Origin: Fulvimarina manganoxydans
GTDB lineage: Bacteria; Pseudomonadota; Alphaproteobacteria; Rhizobiales; Rhizobiaceae
Length of the DNA: 55,784 bases
Reading direction: 5' to 3'
Assembly: GCF_900176465.1 (NCBI RefSeq)
Contig: NZ_FWXR01000027.1
Coordinates: 1-55,784 of the forward strand
Shown: positions 44,250 to 52,624 of the stretch, piece after piece
Position numbering within the stretch: the first letter of the stretch is position 1
Layout of the letters: the number at the start of each line of letters is the position of its first letter
Translations under genes and position numbers: made by a program
The notes under the pieces: model-generated
Told to the model about the DNA's origin: nothing
What the model saw: only the letters and a program-made list of their open reading frames with translations
Databases searched by the model: none

Positions 44250-44514
44250 CCATAGCTTCTCTTGCCTCTTCGCTTTGCTCCGAAACCCATTGCGCCGCCA
44301 ATGCTAAATCCTTCCCATCCTCGCCAGAACGCCGGCAAGTTGGGCAAGTGATTGCTGATATATATCGAGCGGCTGTCATTGGCCTGGTTGGCTTTTGCCG
44401 ATCGTTCGGAAACACAACATTGGTCCGGCCGCAATCATGGCACGTCACCGTTACGCAGTTGAGCTCTGATAGCGGGCGCTCTTCGTCAGCTTTCAATCCG
44501 GCACCCTCGCTCAT
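44209..44514 (-). CDS. Zinc-ribbon-like small phage protein, convergent with cI
   Basis: 101 aa from ATG 44514. TCHDCGRTNVVFPND and ITCPTCRRSGEDGKD give two CxxC pairs of a zinc ribbon. DLALAAQWVSEQSEEAREAM follows. Its 3' end overlaps the end of cI by 41 bp on the other strand, so the two messages could pair. Not recognised. Confidence 0.55.
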   Translation of the reverse strand: MSEGAGLKADEERPLSELNCVTVTCHDCGRTNVVFPNDRQKPTRPMTAARYISAITCPTCRRSGEDGKDLALAAQWVSEQSEEAREAMATRLASPRSYARL

Positions 44515-44692
44515 ACGCAACCCGCAAGTTCTCGTTCTGTTTCCCTATCGATTCCAGAAGTGCTCGCCGAAGTCGAGTCAGATACACCGGGGCATGCAAA
44601 CCGCTTGGGGACAACAGTGGGGAAAAGTTTGAGGCCAATTCGGCCGTGACCACGATGAGACGTTAGGCAGACGGACATCGAGCCGTCGCATT

Positions 44693-44740
44693 TTGCCGTT
44701 CGGCAATTTGCCAATTGACACTTAGGTTGCCTGATGGCAA
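44693..44740. promoter_or_regulatory. Second operator cluster (three palindromes) of the cI-like repressor
   Basis: TTGCCGTTCGGCAA (44693-44706), TTGCCAATTGACAC (44708-44721), TTGCCTGATGGCAA (44727-44740). The same half-site as at 43.45 kb. O5-O6 spacing is 19 bp, as for O1-O2. Confidence 0.75.
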
Positions 44741-44743
44741 ATT
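44715..44743 (+). promoter_or_regulatory. Rightward early promoter (PR-like)
   Basis: TTGACA (44715-44720), 17 bp, CAAATT (44738-44743). It is covered by operators O5 and O6. First gene 44793. Confidence 0.6.
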
Positions 44744-44792
44744 CATCTTCTCAGACGCGAGAGGCCTGTTCGTGCCTCATGAGGAGAGCTTG

Positions 44793-45182
44793 ATGCCATC
44801 GTTTATCGAACCCGCTGAGCCAAGCATTCCGGCTCTTCCCACTCCAGTCTCTCCGTTCCTCAATGTCCTCGCCTCCATGTCTTGTGAGGATGTTGCGGGC
44901 CGGTCCGTGTCTGCACACGCGGGCCGGCATCTCATTTATAAGCGCAATTCGCGACCGAGGCCGGCAGGCGTGGTCCGCGTGGGCTTCGGCCCGGCCCACA
45001 CGCGGAGGATTGCGCGCGAAGGCGGATTTGACCGCGTCTGGCATCAGCGCCGCGACGATCCGATGCGCTCGCCGCTGGCCGAACAGCGCGAGTTCGACTT
45101 CGGCATCTTCCTCGCGGTTTTCGGCCTTGCCTGCGCCGGCTGCGTTCTTCTCGGCATCGCCGCTGGCGCCTCCCTGTCCTGA
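44793..45182 (+). CDS. Phage early protein with C-terminal TM helix
   Basis: 129 aa. GAGGAG-like site eight bases before ATG 44793 (MPSFIEPAEPSIPAL). The middle is Arg/His-rich (RVGFGPAHTRRIAREGG) and the end is a hydrophobic helix (FGIFLAVFGLACAGCVLLGI). It is the first gene of the rightward operon; a superinfection or membrane role is possible. Upstream in-frame ATG 44715 overlaps the promoter and is excluded. Confidence 0.6.
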   Translation: MPSFIEPAEPSIPALPTPVSPFLNVLASMSCEDVAGRSVSAHAGRHLIYKRNSRPRPAGVVRVGFGPAHTRRIAREGGFDRVWHQRRDDPMRSPLAEQREFDFGIFLAVFGLACAGCVLLGIAAGASLS

Positions 45183-45208
45183 CATTGTCCTTTTCGATGG
45201 AGACCATC

Positions 45209-45559
45209 ATGCAGATCTCGAAGCATGAGGGGCAGACGCCTCTCACCCTCGCTCAGGCCCGCCGTGAAGCCCGCCTGTTCGGCGAGATGACCGCCAAGCG
45301 CGACGCTGCCCGGCGCAAGTCCTTGTTCCAAGCCGGCGTGTTTCCGGCCCCCCAGTTCCGGCCCAACGATCTCGCCGAGGCGATGGCCGGCCACATGATC
45401 GAGATCGCGCAAGGGGGAGCCGAATCCTGTTCCGACGCCGATCTTGCCCTTCGCGGCTTCACCATGGCCGAGATCGAGAAACACGGCGCCGAGGCCCGAC
45501 GCATCGCCTTCGGCATGGCCGCCGAGAGCGCCGAGCGGGGCCAGGAGATGAGCCGATGA
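45209..45559 (+). CDS. Phage early protein, hypothetical
   Basis: 116 aa from ATG 45209, with GGAG six bases upstream. LTLAQARREARLFGEMTAKR, AEAMAGHMIEIAQGGAES, FTMAEIEKHGAEARRIAFGM. Helical; not recognised. Stop overlaps the next start. Confidence 0.65.
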   Translation: MQISKHEGQTPLTLAQARREARLFGEMTAKRDAARRKSLFQAGVFPAPQFRPNDLAEAMAGHMIEIAQGGAESCSDADLALRGFTMAEIEKHGAEARRIAFGMAAESAERGQEMSR

Positions 45560-45963
45560 GCGAAGCACAAAAGCCTGTCGGCTATATCAAGCGCCCTGAT
45601 CTCCTCGGGGTTGAGCCACCCGTCTTCATTCGCGCTGAGGACCGGTGTGAGGCCTGGCAGAAGGAGGTCTTCACGGTGCCGGTCTACACGGCGCCCCAAA
45701 CCAGCCCGCAATGGGTCTGGGTCAAGAACGAGCCGGAAGCCTCGGATCACGATCTGGAAAGACTCGTGAGAGCATGCGGCAAAGACTTTTGCGAGGCGCC
45801 GGTCTGCGTCGAAGGAGGCCTTGTCGTCTATGAAAAGTGGCTTGCCATCGTGCCCGATGACGGCGGTTGGCAGTTCAGCGAACACGAGACTGAGGCCGAA
45901 GCCCAACGCGTGCTTGACCGGCATCATGCGCCATCGACCAAGGCCGAAGGCGGTGCGCAATGA
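45556..45963 (+). CDS. Phage early protein, hypothetical
   Basis: 135 aa, ATGA overlap with its neighbours on both sides. KPVGYIKRPDLLGVEPPVFI, FTVPVYTAPQTSPQWVWVKN. The VxVYTAPQ segment is common in phage proteins of unknown function. No catalytic motif seen. Confidence 0.65.
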   Translation: MSEAQKPVGYIKRPDLLGVEPPVFIRAEDRCEAWQKEVFTVPVYTAPQTSPQWVWVKNEPEASDHDLERLVRACGKDFCEAPVCVEGGLVVYEKWLAIVPDDGGWQFSEHETEAEAQRVLDRHHAPSTKAEGGAQ

Positions 45964-46643
45964 CCGCATGGGCCCAGACCGTCACCGGCCGCGCGCTCGT
46001 CTATGAGAAGCCGGTCTTCACAGCCGAGCATCTGTTCACCGAGATCGGCCATGGCCTCTCGCTGATCGCCCGCTTCGCCGGCCAGACCGACATCGCCTAT
46101 TCCGTCGCCCAGCATTCGGTCCTCATGGCCGAAAGCGCGCTCGACGAGACAGGCGACGGCGAGCTCGCCGCCCATTGCCTCCTCCATGATGGGCACGAAG
46201 CCTTGATCGGCGATCGGCCGAGGCCCATGGCGGAGGCGGTCGCCCACGAGGCGCGCATACGCTGCGCCGCGCGCTTTGCCTCCCAGGCGGCAGCGGCCGT
46301 TGTCGTAGCCGTGTTTCAGGACGCGGAAGCGCGGGTGAAGGCCCGGCTCGACGCCGCGATCTGGAAGGCCGCCGGCCTCGACGAGCCGACCTCGCGCATC
46401 GCAGCCCTGGTCAAGAGCTATGACCTGCGCGCGCTCGCCACCGAAAAGCGGGATCTGATGCGCCCGGCGCCGCGGCCCTGGAACGAGCGGGTCGAGGCCT
46501 CACCACCCTTGCGCCTGCGCCAAGGCCGCATCCGACCCTGGCCGCCGGCCATTGCCGAAGAGCGCTTCGCTGCGGCTCTGACCGCTCTTTGCCCGGACGC
46601 CGCAAAGGCGGCGGGCCGAACCCTCTCCGAAGGAGCCGCGTGA
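45960..46643 (+). CDS. HD-domain phosphohydrolase (YfbR-like)
   Basis: 227 aa. The HD core is at ~45-90: [31 protein letters not shown]. The H...HD...D ligands resemble YfbR-type 5'-deoxynucleotidases and phage dNTP phosphohydrolases. The C-terminal part has a basic linker ([11 protein letters not shown]). It may alter host nucleotide pools or remove dATP-type substrates. It overlaps its neighbours by 4 and 1 bp. Confidence 0.75.
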   Translation: MTAWAQTVTGRALVYEKPVFTAEHLFTEIGHGLSLIARFAGQTDIAYSVAQHSVLMAESALDETGDGELAAHCLLHDGHEALIGDRPRPMAEAVAHEARIRCAARFASQAAAAVVVAVFQDAEARVKARLDAAIWKAAGLDEPTSRIAALVKSYDLRALATEKRDLMRPAPRPWNERVEASPPLRLRQGRIRPWPPAIAEERFAAALTALCPDAAKAAGRTLSEGAA

Positions 46644-47521
46644 TGTCCGAGCTTCGACCAATTTCGCGCGATCTCCCGCGCCCGCCATCCATCGAGCCCG
46701 GGCCAGCGCCAATGCTGCAATGGATCGACATCGAGCTGCTGGTGGTCGACGAGAGCTATCAGCGCGAATTGCGGGCCGACAACATGAAGGCGATCCGCCG
46801 GATTGCCGAACGGTTCGACTGGTCGAAATTCTCGACGGTTCATGTCGCCCCAATCGAAGGGGGCCGCTTTGCGATCATCGACGGGCAGCACCGCACCCAT
46901 GCGGCGGCAGCCTGCGGCTTCAGCCAGGTGCCCTGCCAGGTCACTCCGATGGACCGGACACGTCAGGCCGCTGCTTTTGCGGCCATCAACGGCCTCGTCA
47001 CTCGTGTTACGGCGTGGCAAATCTACAAGGCCGCCCTGACGGCCCGGGAAACATGGGCGATCGAACTCGACGAGATTGCCAGCGCCGCCGGCTGCAAGAT
47101 CGGCCGGAACGCGACGCCCGCCGCCGACAAGCAAGCCGGACAGATCTATTCGATCACCTATCTGCGCAAGGCGATCGCAACACATGGCGCCGAACGAACG
47201 CAGAAGACGCTGACGGTTCTACGCGAGGCCGAAGGCACCGGCGATACCGTGGAACTCTGGAGCTTTGCCTATTTCAAGCCGCTTTTCGAGGCGATCGCGA
47301 GCCGGCCCCGGTGCCTCAGGAACTCGGACGGATTGAAGGCGTCACTTGCCGCCATGGATGTCTGGGCGCTGGAAAGCGAGGCAGAAAACATGGTTGCCCA
47401 GCGCCGTCGGGCGGGCCAGCCCTTCGTCTCGAAGATCGAAATTCTGGAAAGTCTGATCGGCGACGCGCTCGACAAGGCGATGCCCGAGCGGATGGCGCTG
47501 CCTGCGCCGAAGGCTGCCTGA
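46643..47521 (+). CDS. ParB-like N-terminal-domain protein
   Basis: 292 aa. Residues ~25-95 contain [40 protein letters not shown] and VPCQV, the ParB/Srx fold with DGQHR. The C-terminal part is helical. Phage ParB-like proteins act as partition factors, nucleases or transcriptional regulators. It is directly before gapR with a TGATG overlap. No CTPase-specific GxxRxxA box is clear. Confidence 0.7.
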   Translation: MSELRPISRDLPRPPSIEPGPAPMLQWIDIELLVVDESYQRELRADNMKAIRRIAERFDWSKFSTVHVAPIEGGRFAIIDGQHRTHAAAACGFSQVPCQVTPMDRTRQAAAFAAINGLVTRVTAWQIYKAALTARETWAIELDEIASAAGCKIGRNATPAADKQAGQIYSITYLRKAIATHGAERTQKTLTVLREAEGTGDTVELWSFAYFKPLFEAIASRPRCLRNSDGLKASLAAMDVWALESEAENMVAQRRRAGQPFVSKIEILESLIGDALDKAMPERMALPAPKAA

Positions 47522-47928
47522 TGTCTGACGTCAGCCATATTGCCGGAAATCAGCTTCTTGCCGGAAATCAGCTTCGGTCGTTCGTCGAGCGCATCGAACG
47601 GCTCGAGGAAGACAAGAAGACGATCGCGGACGACATCAAGGATGTCTATGCCGAAGCGAAGGGCAACGGCTTCGACACCAAGGTGCTGCGCAAGGTCGTT
47701 TCTCTCCGCAGGCAGGATCAGAACGAACGCCAGGAGCAGGAGGCGATCCTTGACCTCTATCTGTCGGCGCTCGGCATGAATCCCGACTTGCCCTTCGACG
47801 ACGGCGAGCTTCCGATCCAGCGTAAGGGCCGCGCGCCGCGCGAGGGTGGCCGTCGCCACGCCGCTGCTGAAAGCAATGAAGACGAAGCCCTACGCCGGAC
47901 CCGGGCGGAAGGCCCGACCTTCTCATGA
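47521..47928 (+). CDS. GapR-like DUF2312 nucleoid-associated protein
   Basis: 135 aa. [40 protein letters not shown] (split: [40 protein letters not shown]) is almost the consensus of GapR, which encircles overtwisted DNA ahead of replication forks in Alphaproteobacteria. Two differences are a longer basic tail ([18 protein letters not shown]) and a tandem 18-bp duplication at 47541-47576 giving [12 protein letters not shown] phage copy could aid its replication or interfere with host nucleoid control. Confidence 0.85.
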   Translation: MSDVSHIAGNQLLAGNQLRSFVERIERLEEDKKTIADDIKDVYAEAKGNGFDTKVLRKVVSLRRQDQNERQEQEAILDLYLSALGMNPDLPFDDGELPIQRKGRAPREGGRRHAAAESNEDEALRRTRAEGPTFS

Positions 47929-48134
47929 CGCGCTCATTCGCTCAGCTCATTCATGACGCAAGATCGTCGATCGCAGTGGTCTGGGCCCTCAAGCGCTCCG
48001 CGAAAGCTGGTCGGACGCTCTTGGCGAACGGCTATCCGCGCGAAGGCCGCAAAATCCTGAACGCCTGCCGAGACGTCTCGGAGGCGATGAAGGCGGAGCA
48101 TCAGGCCAAACGATCCCAAAGGCGGCCATCATGA
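47925..48134 (+). CDS. Small phage protein, 69 aa
   Basis: ATGA overlap with gap[41 protein letters not shown], basic and helical. Not recognised. Confidence 0.5.
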   Translation: MTRSFAQLIHDARSSIAVVWALKRSAKAGRTLLANGYPREGRKILNACRDVSEAMKAEHQAKRSQRRPS

Positions 48135-48250
48135 TGACCCTCCAAATCACTTCGTTGAGGTTCACCTGCCGTGGCCCCGCAATGCGCGCGGCCACTCAGA
48201 CATGCGGCAGAAGCCGAGCCATCGTCCTCATGCCAATGCGGGTGTCGTGA
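48131..48250 (+). CDS. Possible 39-aa phage peptide
   Basis: [20 protein letters not shown]..., ATGA overlap upstream and TGATG overlap with the excisionase start. Only the coupling of stop/start codons supports it. Confidence 0.3.
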   Translation: MMTLQITSLRFTCRGPAMRAATQTCGRSRAIVLMPMRVS

Positions 48251-48513
48251 TGCCAGAACCCAAAGCTCGAAACCTTCGGCCCGATCCGATCGCCTATGCG
48301 CCACGCGGCCTATCCAAGATGGAAGCCGCTCGTTGGATCGGCGTTTCCGTCCGCAAGTTCGAAGACATGGTGTCAGTCGGTGAGATGCCGAAGCCAAAGC
48401 GGGTGGGCAGCCGGGTGGTCTGGGATCGCTATTTGCTCGACGCGGCCTTTGCCGATCTCGACGAAGCGCCCGCCGCCAATCTGATAGATCTTGCCCAGGG
48501 CCGCCACAGATGA
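48250..48513 (+). CDS. xis: Excisionase-like HTH protein
   Basis: 87 aa. GLSKMEAARWIGVSVRKFED, EMPKPKRVGSRVVWDRYLLD is the AlpA/HTH_17-type winged helix of recombination directionality factors. It stops inside the integrase start (ATGA). An upstream in-frame ATG at 48202 is possible. Confidence 0.75.
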   Translation: MPEPKARNLRPDPIAYAPRGLSKMEAARWIGVSVRKFEDMVSVGEMPKPKRVGSRVVWDRYLLDAAFADLDEAPAANLIDLAQGRHR

Positions 48514-49595
48514 AGAATGAGCCTATGGCCACCCATCCGGACTATCCCTTCTGCACGAGCTTTCTCGACCGCCACGGCCGCGAGCGCTGGCGCTTTCGTC
48601 GAAACGGCAAGACGATCTCCTTACCGGGAAGCCCGGGGGAGGGGGCGTTCGACGAAGCCTTCTATAAGGCGCTGAATGGGCAATCGATCAAACCAGCGGC
48701 CGAGCCGAAGAAGACGTTCTCCGAGGCATGGGCACTCCATCGTCGAACCCCGGCATGGAAGACGGCACGGCCGATCACGCGCGAGGGCACGGAGCGCATT
48801 GCGGATCGGTTTCTGGCTTTGAAGGTCGGGCCCGAGCTCGATCTCCTATGGGGCGACGTCCCGATCACGGATGTCAGGCGCCGCCACATCGCCCAGCTAT
48901 TGGGCGATCGCGCCGAGACGCCTCATGCCGCGTGGCGCATGCTTGTCGTCATTCGAAAGATGATCCGCGCGGCACTCGACGCGGAGTGGATCGAGGTTGA
49001 TCCGACACTCGCGGTCATGAAGAAGCCGGAGACAGAAGGCCACAAAGCGTGGTCGGATGCCGACCTCGATGCCTTTCGCTTGCATTGGTCGCCAGGAACG
49101 ACCCCGCGCCTGGTCTTCTGCCTGGCCCTATGGCTTGGGAACCGCCGTCTGGACGTGGTGAATCTGCGCTGGTCGCAACGCACGACGCGCAAGCATGGCG
49201 GCATGGCGGTTCCAGGATTCAATCTGCGCCAGCACAAAACGGATGCGGCTCTCTTCGTCCCGGAGGCGCCGGAGCTGACGGAAGTGCTGAACGCGACCGA
49301 GCGGAAAGGCCCGCATGTCCTGCTCACAGCATATGGCAAGCCGTTTTCCGACAAGAGCCTGACCGGCCGCATGGCCGACTGGACGAAGGCCGCCGGCTTG
49401 GAGCCAGGCCGCACGATCCATGGATTGAGAAAAACGCTCGGACGCCTGATCGCCGAAGGCGGCGGCACGACACGCCAGATCATGGCGGCGCTCGGCCATG
49501 AGGACATCGAACACGCGGAACTTTACAGCCGCGACGCCGAACAAATTCGGCTCGTGATCGACGCTTACAAGGCCGTGGCTAACCGAATTGGCTAA
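48510..49595 (+). CDS. int: Tyrosine integrase
   Basis: 361 aa. Core-binding SAM-like domain at ~60-180, catalytic domain after it: R in LWLGNRRLDVVNLRW, then HGLRKTLGR (H-x-x-R), LGHEDIEHAELYSR (His and Tyr nucleophile). It integrates at the tRNA-Glu 3' end 34 bp further on. Coupled to xis. Start ATG 48510 (MKNEPMATHPD). Confidence 0.92.
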   Translation: MKNEPMATHPDYPFCTSFLDRHGRERWRFRRNGKTISLPGSPGEGAFDEAFYKALNGQSIKPAAEPKKTFSEAWALHRRTPAWKTARPITREGTERIADRFLALKVGPELDLLWGDVPITDVRRRHIAQLLGDRAETPHAAWRMLVVIRKMIRAALDAEWIEVDPTLAVMKKPETEGHKAWSDADLDAFRLHWSPGTTPRLVFCLALWLGNRRLDVVNLRWSQRTTRKHGGMAVPGFNLRQHKTDAALFVPEAPELTEVLNATERKGPHVLLTAYGKPFSDKSLTGRMADWTKAAGLEPGRTIHGLRKTLGRLIAEGGGTTRQIMAALGHEDIEHAELYSRDAEQIRLVIDAYKAVANRIG

Positions 49596-49628
49596 CCTGT
49601 GGCTAACCGGGCCTCAAACGCCTGTGAA

Positions 49629-49655
49629 ATAAGGAAAGTGGTACTCCCAAGGGGA
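49629..49655. repeat. attR: 27-bp direct repeat, right copy
   Basis: Identical to 1605-1631. Covers 17 nt of the tRNA-Glu 3' end and 10 nt beyond. The phage attP restores the tRNA. Confidence 0.9.
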
Positions 49656-49714
49656 CTCGAACCCCTGTTTTCGCCGTGAGAGGGCGACGTCCTAGACCGC
49701 TAGACGATGGGAGC
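49639..49714 (-). tRNA. tRNA-Glu (CTC)
   Basis: 76 nt with CCA encoded. Acceptor GCTCCCA/TGGGAGT, D-arm TCTAGCGGTCTAGGA, anticodon loop CTCTCAC with anticodon CTC, T-arm GGTTCGAGTCC. Its 3' end is the prophage integration target and is intact. Confidence 0.95.
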
Positions 49715-50214
49715 GTTCCGACGAGGGCTCGTATAGAGGTTGGCGCTGGCGGACGCAAGGGGCTTTCTTCAATCCGTCACAAAAGATGGAATGATTTGTC
49801 GGGGCGGTAAACACCAGGCCCCGTTACCAGCGATAACAGGCTGACGGACCACGTAATTCGAGGCCGGTAGGCCATGCGGCGTGACCGTCCAGCCGTCTGA
49901 TACCAGCGGATATATGAAAGCATCGCTTTCGAATGTCCGCTGGCAGCCCGAGCGGGGTCTGAGCCCCCGCCGGAGGTGGATTGACGCAAGGGGTCAATCC
50001 ATTCGTCCGGCGGTCTGATTGAAAGACCATGGGAGTGCCTCGCCAAAGCGGTTTGGCTTGGGCTCGAGCGCGGTTTCGGCTCCGGCTGTCGGCGAATCTT
50101 TGCGGATTCTGCCGCGTGGCCCAGTCCTTTGCCCATCGGACGATCGGCTCGGCAACATGAAGCCGGCGGAAGGGAAGGGACCGATTGAGACCCGTTTCAT
50201 CCAAGACCCCACCC
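49715..50214. other. Intergenic stretch beside tRNA-Glu, no gene recognised
   Basis: About 500 bp. Frames on both strands are Arg/Pro/Ser-rich and look like shadows. I see no conserved motif. The first part may hold the tRNA promoter, which must lie upstream on the minus strand (49720-49770). Confidence 0.5.
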
Positions 50215-50251
50215 TAAAAACACGAAAGGCCGCCTCCTTTCGGAGGCGGCC
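50215..50251 (-). terminator. Terminator of the 25-codon gene
   Basis: Perfect 10-bp stem (GGCCGCCTCC/GGAGGCGGCC) with GAAA loop, then TTTCGTGTTTTTA on the minus strand. It ends the ~230-nt transcript predicted from the promoter at 50464-50492. Confidence 0.8.
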
Positions 50252-50349
50252 CCGTGATCCTCAAGCCAGTGGGCCATCGACCATCTTCGAGCGGTTCGTC
50301 GCGCTTCATGCGCGCCTTTAGCTCGAGGGCGATGCCCGGCCGTAAATCG

Positions 50350-50427
50350 TCAGGCGAAGCGAGAAGGCTGCTCCTCGTTGACCGTCCGATTCGAAGACCC
50401 AACCGGCTTTAGACAATCACTCGACAT
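50350..50427 (-). CDS. 25-codon ORF with near-perfect anti-16S ribosome-binding site
   Basis: Encodes MSSDCLKPVGSSNRTVNEEQ then PSRFA. AAAGGAGGTGATCC (50429-50442) is a 14-nt match to the 16S 3' tail and leaves seven bases from GGAGG to ATG. A good promoter and terminator surround it as a separate transcript. No leader-peptide-type codon run stands out. Could be a dual-function sRNA, small protein or ribosome-binding decoy. Confidence 0.55.
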   Translation of the reverse strand: MSSDCLKPVGSSNRTVNEEQPSRFA

Positions 50428-50463
50428 CGGATCACCTCCTTTCGCTTCGTTGAACATGCAAGA

Positions 50464-50492
50464 AGTATGGGCGTCTGATTGCGGCATGACAA
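50464..50492 (-). promoter_or_regulatory. Sigma-70 promoter of the 25-codon gene
   Basis: Minus strand TTGTCA (50487-50492), 17-bp spacer, CATACT (50464-50469); 5/6 and 4/6 matches. Predicted start ~50457, a short leader of about 30 nt. Confidence 0.6.
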
Positions 50493-50604
50493 GGGCGCGA
50501 GTGCCAAAAAAATCGTCAGGCTCAAGCCTTACGCAAAGTCAGGGAGCCTGAGACCGTGAGCGCAGTCGGTTTGGGTGCCGTGATCAGCCCATTCCCCCAG
50601 ACAT

Positions 50605-51207
50605 TCAGACGCTTAAGACTGAAGACCCATCCTGCAGCTCGGCGATGATCTGGCGCACCCGCATTCGCGCCGGCTCGATCCCGCTGCCCGTCTCGACCAG
50701 AAAATCGGCGCGGCGCCGCTTTTCGGCATCCGGCACCTGGCTTCTCAAAATGGCTTCGAACTTCTCAGCCGTCATCCCAGGGCGAGCAAGCACACGCGCC
50801 TGCTGAATGTCGGGCGCCGCCGTGACGACTAGTACCTTGTCGCAGCGCGCCTCTGCACCTGTCTCATAAAGAAGCGGAATATCCAGAACGACGAGCCATG
50901 AACCGCCGGCTTCGGCCTCGGCGACGAAGCGCTCCTCCTCCTCCCGCACGAGAGGATGGATGATCGCCTCAAGTCGCTTCAGCGCTGTCTTGTCGCCAAG
51001 CACGCGCTCGCTCAGACGCGCCCGGTCGACGACACCGTTTTCCACGACGCCGGGAAAGGCGTCCTCGATCAAGGGTGCGGCCCGGCCCGCATAAAGGCGA
51101 TGGACGGCGGCATCGGCGGAATGGATGGGAATGCCTTCAGCGACGAACATTTCAGCCGTCGTCGACTTGCCCATGCCGATCGATCCCGTGAGACCCAAAC
51201 GGATCAT
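50605..51207 (-). CDS. coaE: Dephospho-CoA kinase
   Basis: 200 aa, normal length. P-loop [16 protein letters not shown] at the N-terminus, [32 protein letters not shown] (in part) and the C-terminal [12 protein letters not shown]. Last step of coenzyme A biosynthesis, cytosolic. ATG 51207 overlaps the preceding stop. dnaQ, often the next gene in Hyphomicrobiales, is absent here. Confidence 0.93.
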   Translation of the reverse strand: MIRLGLTGSIGMGKSTTAEMFVAEGIPIHSADAAVHRLYAGRAAPLIEDAFPGVVENGVVDRARLSERVLGDKTALKRLEAIIHPLVREEEERFVAEAEAGGSWLVVLDIPLLYETGAEARCDKVLVVTAAPDIQQARVLARPGMTAEKFEAILRSQVPDAEKRRRADFLVETGSGIEPARMRVRQIIAELQDGSSVLSV

Positions 51208-51638
51208 TGCTCGCGCAGGTCCTCGTTGATCACGAAGGTGATTGCCCAACGGCCCGGCCCTTCATCGAAGCGAAGAGCGTAGCGGCAGACCGATTCGACG
51301 ATGACGCGGCCGCCGCGTTCCTGGCGCCAGCCAATGGCGACGAAAGCGGTGTGGCCGGAGATGATCCAATCATAGGCTGTCCAGCAAGAACGTTCGATCC
51401 GCGCCTTCTCATTGGCGCGGATCAGCGTTCCGAGATGGCTGGTGAGACTGTCGCGATTGGCATAGGCGCTGGCGCGCCCGTCATGCCAGATGGTGATGGG
51501 GGTTGCGAAACAGGCGGCAAGCGCGGCTGAGTCCTCGTCATCCAGCGCCTTGGCATAAGCGGAGAACAGGGCTTCGATCCCGCCGAGAAGCGGCGGGCGA
51601 CCCGGCCTTTGCGCCTCACCCGGGCTGATCGCACTCAT
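51204..51638 (-). CDS. NTF2/SnoaL-like protein
   Basis: 144 aa. [48 protein letters not shown]-like ([18 protein letters not shown]). A cone-shaped alpha+beta NTF2 fold; not obviously catalytic. It is inserted between aroE and coaE with 4-bp overlaps, so the genes are cotranscribed. Confidence 0.75.
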   Translation of the reverse strand: MSAISPGEAQRPGRPPLLGGIEALFSAYAKALDDEDSAALAACFATPITIWHDGRASAYANRDSLTSHLGTLIRANEKARIERSCWTAYDWIISGHTAFVAIGWRQERGGRVIVESVCRYALRFDEGPGRWAITFVINEDLREQ

Positions 51639-52624
51639 TCGGCCAGTCCCAGATCTTTGAGGATGAGCGCCCGAAGCGTCTCGGTCACCTCCGGCCGCTG
51701 GCCGAACCAGCGTTCGAAGCCCGGAACCGCTTGGTGCAGCAGCATGCCAAGCCCGTCGCAGAAGCGAAGCCCAGCGGCCTCGGCGCCATTGAGGGTCGGT
51801 GTCATCAAGGGCGAATAGACGATATCGGTGACGAGCGAATCGCTGCGCATCATCGACAGGTTAACCGATGGTTTCACGTGAAACATCGGCGGTACCTTGT
51901 CCTCGTCCGGGTCCCGTTCGGGAACGGGCGCGGTGTTCACCAGAAGATCGGCATTGGACAGGAGCGCCTCGCGCTCCGCCTCCGAATGGGCAGAGACGGC
52001 CGATCCGAACATCTCCGCCAGGGCCTCGGCCCGGGAGAGCGTCCGATTGACCACCGAGACATGGGCGACGCCGCGATCGATGAGCGCGAAGATCACCGCG
52101 CGTGCCGCGCCCCCTGCGCCGAGAACGACCGCATGCTCCGCATCGGCCCAACCGGACAAGTGCTCATCGAGATTCTTGGCAAAACCGAAAGCATCCGTAT
52201 TGCCGCCGACCAGCCTCTCACCTTCAAACCAGAGCGTGTTGACGGCACCGATCGCCGCGGCCGCGGCGTCGCGCTGGTCAACGAGGGCGAAAGCCCGCTC
52301 CTTATGGGGGATCGTGACATTGCCGCCCACATAGCCTGTGGCTTTCAGGCCTCTCAGAAAATCATCGATCTCTTCCGGCGGCACACCCACCCGGTTATAG
52401 GAGCCGGCAAGGCCATAGGTCTTCAGCCAATTGCCGTGGATGAGCGGCGAGCGCGAATGCCAGACCGGCCAGCCGGTGACGAAGGCTCTTGGCCCCGTTT
52501 CGCTCGCCCGTTTTGCGTTGGGGTCGAAGACCGACCCTTCCCCGCGCGGCCGCGCCTCGCCGCTGACATAGGGTTTGGGCTCCCATTCGGCGTCGCGCTC
52601 GGCGATCGTCTTCTGATCAGCCAT
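51635..52624 (-). CDS. aroE: Shikimate dehydrogenase
   Basis: 329 aa, about 45 longer at the N-terminus than usual. Core from ~46: [30 protein letters not shown] (catalytic Lys), [12 protein letters not shown] motif [38 protein letters not shown]. Reduces 3-dehydroshikimate. The region around residues 240-255 is an insertion compared with typical AroE and includes MFHVKP, coded by the parS palindrome. Start codon could be internal; SD not decisive. Overlaps maf by 8 bp. Confidence 0.92.
   Translation of the reverse strand: MADQKTIAERDAEWEPKPYVSGEARPRGEGSVFDPNAKRASETGPRAFVTGWPVWHSRSPLIHGNWLKTYGLAGSYNRVGVPPEEIDDFLRGLKATGYVGGNVTIPHKERAFALVDQRDAAAAAIGAVNTLWFEGERLVGGNTDAFGFAKNLDEHLSGWADAEHAVVLGAGGAARAVIFALIDRGVAHVSVVNRTLSRAEALAEMFGSAVSAHSEAEREALLSNADLLVNTAPVPERDPDEDKVPPMFHVKPSVNLSMMRSDSLVTDIVYSPLMTPTLNGAEAAGLRFCDGLGMLLHQAVPGFERWFGQRPEVTETLRALILKDLGLAE
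51871..51884. promoter_or_regulatory. parS-type ParB-binding palindrome inside aroE
   Basis: GTTTCACGTGAAAC, the 14-bp core of the canonical chromosomal parS (TGTTTCACGTGAAACA), extended match 15/16. It encodes residues ~247-252 of AroE. parS sites cluster near oriC. Confidence 0.8.

Larger units (their letters stand above)
1605..49655. mobile_element. Prophage of ~48 kb integrated in tRNA-Glu: lambda-type head, P2-type contractile tail
   Basis: A 27-bp identical direct repeat bounds the element, and the right copy overlaps the 3' end of tRNA-Glu(CTC). A tyrosine integrase and excisionase lie directly inside attR. Between the ends are lysis, contractile tail, capsid, packaging, replication and lysogeny-control modules, all apparently intact. 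The inner left end (1.6-9.3 kb) carries surface-protein cargo instead of phage genes. No frameshifted structural gene was noticed, so the prophage could be functional. Induction is not provable from sequence. Confidence 0.9.

Noticed and set aside
50214-50309. 31-aa frame MKRDEPLEDGRW... after the 25-codon ORF
   Set aside because: It runs through the terminator stem and lacks an SD of its own; kept as non-coding RNA.
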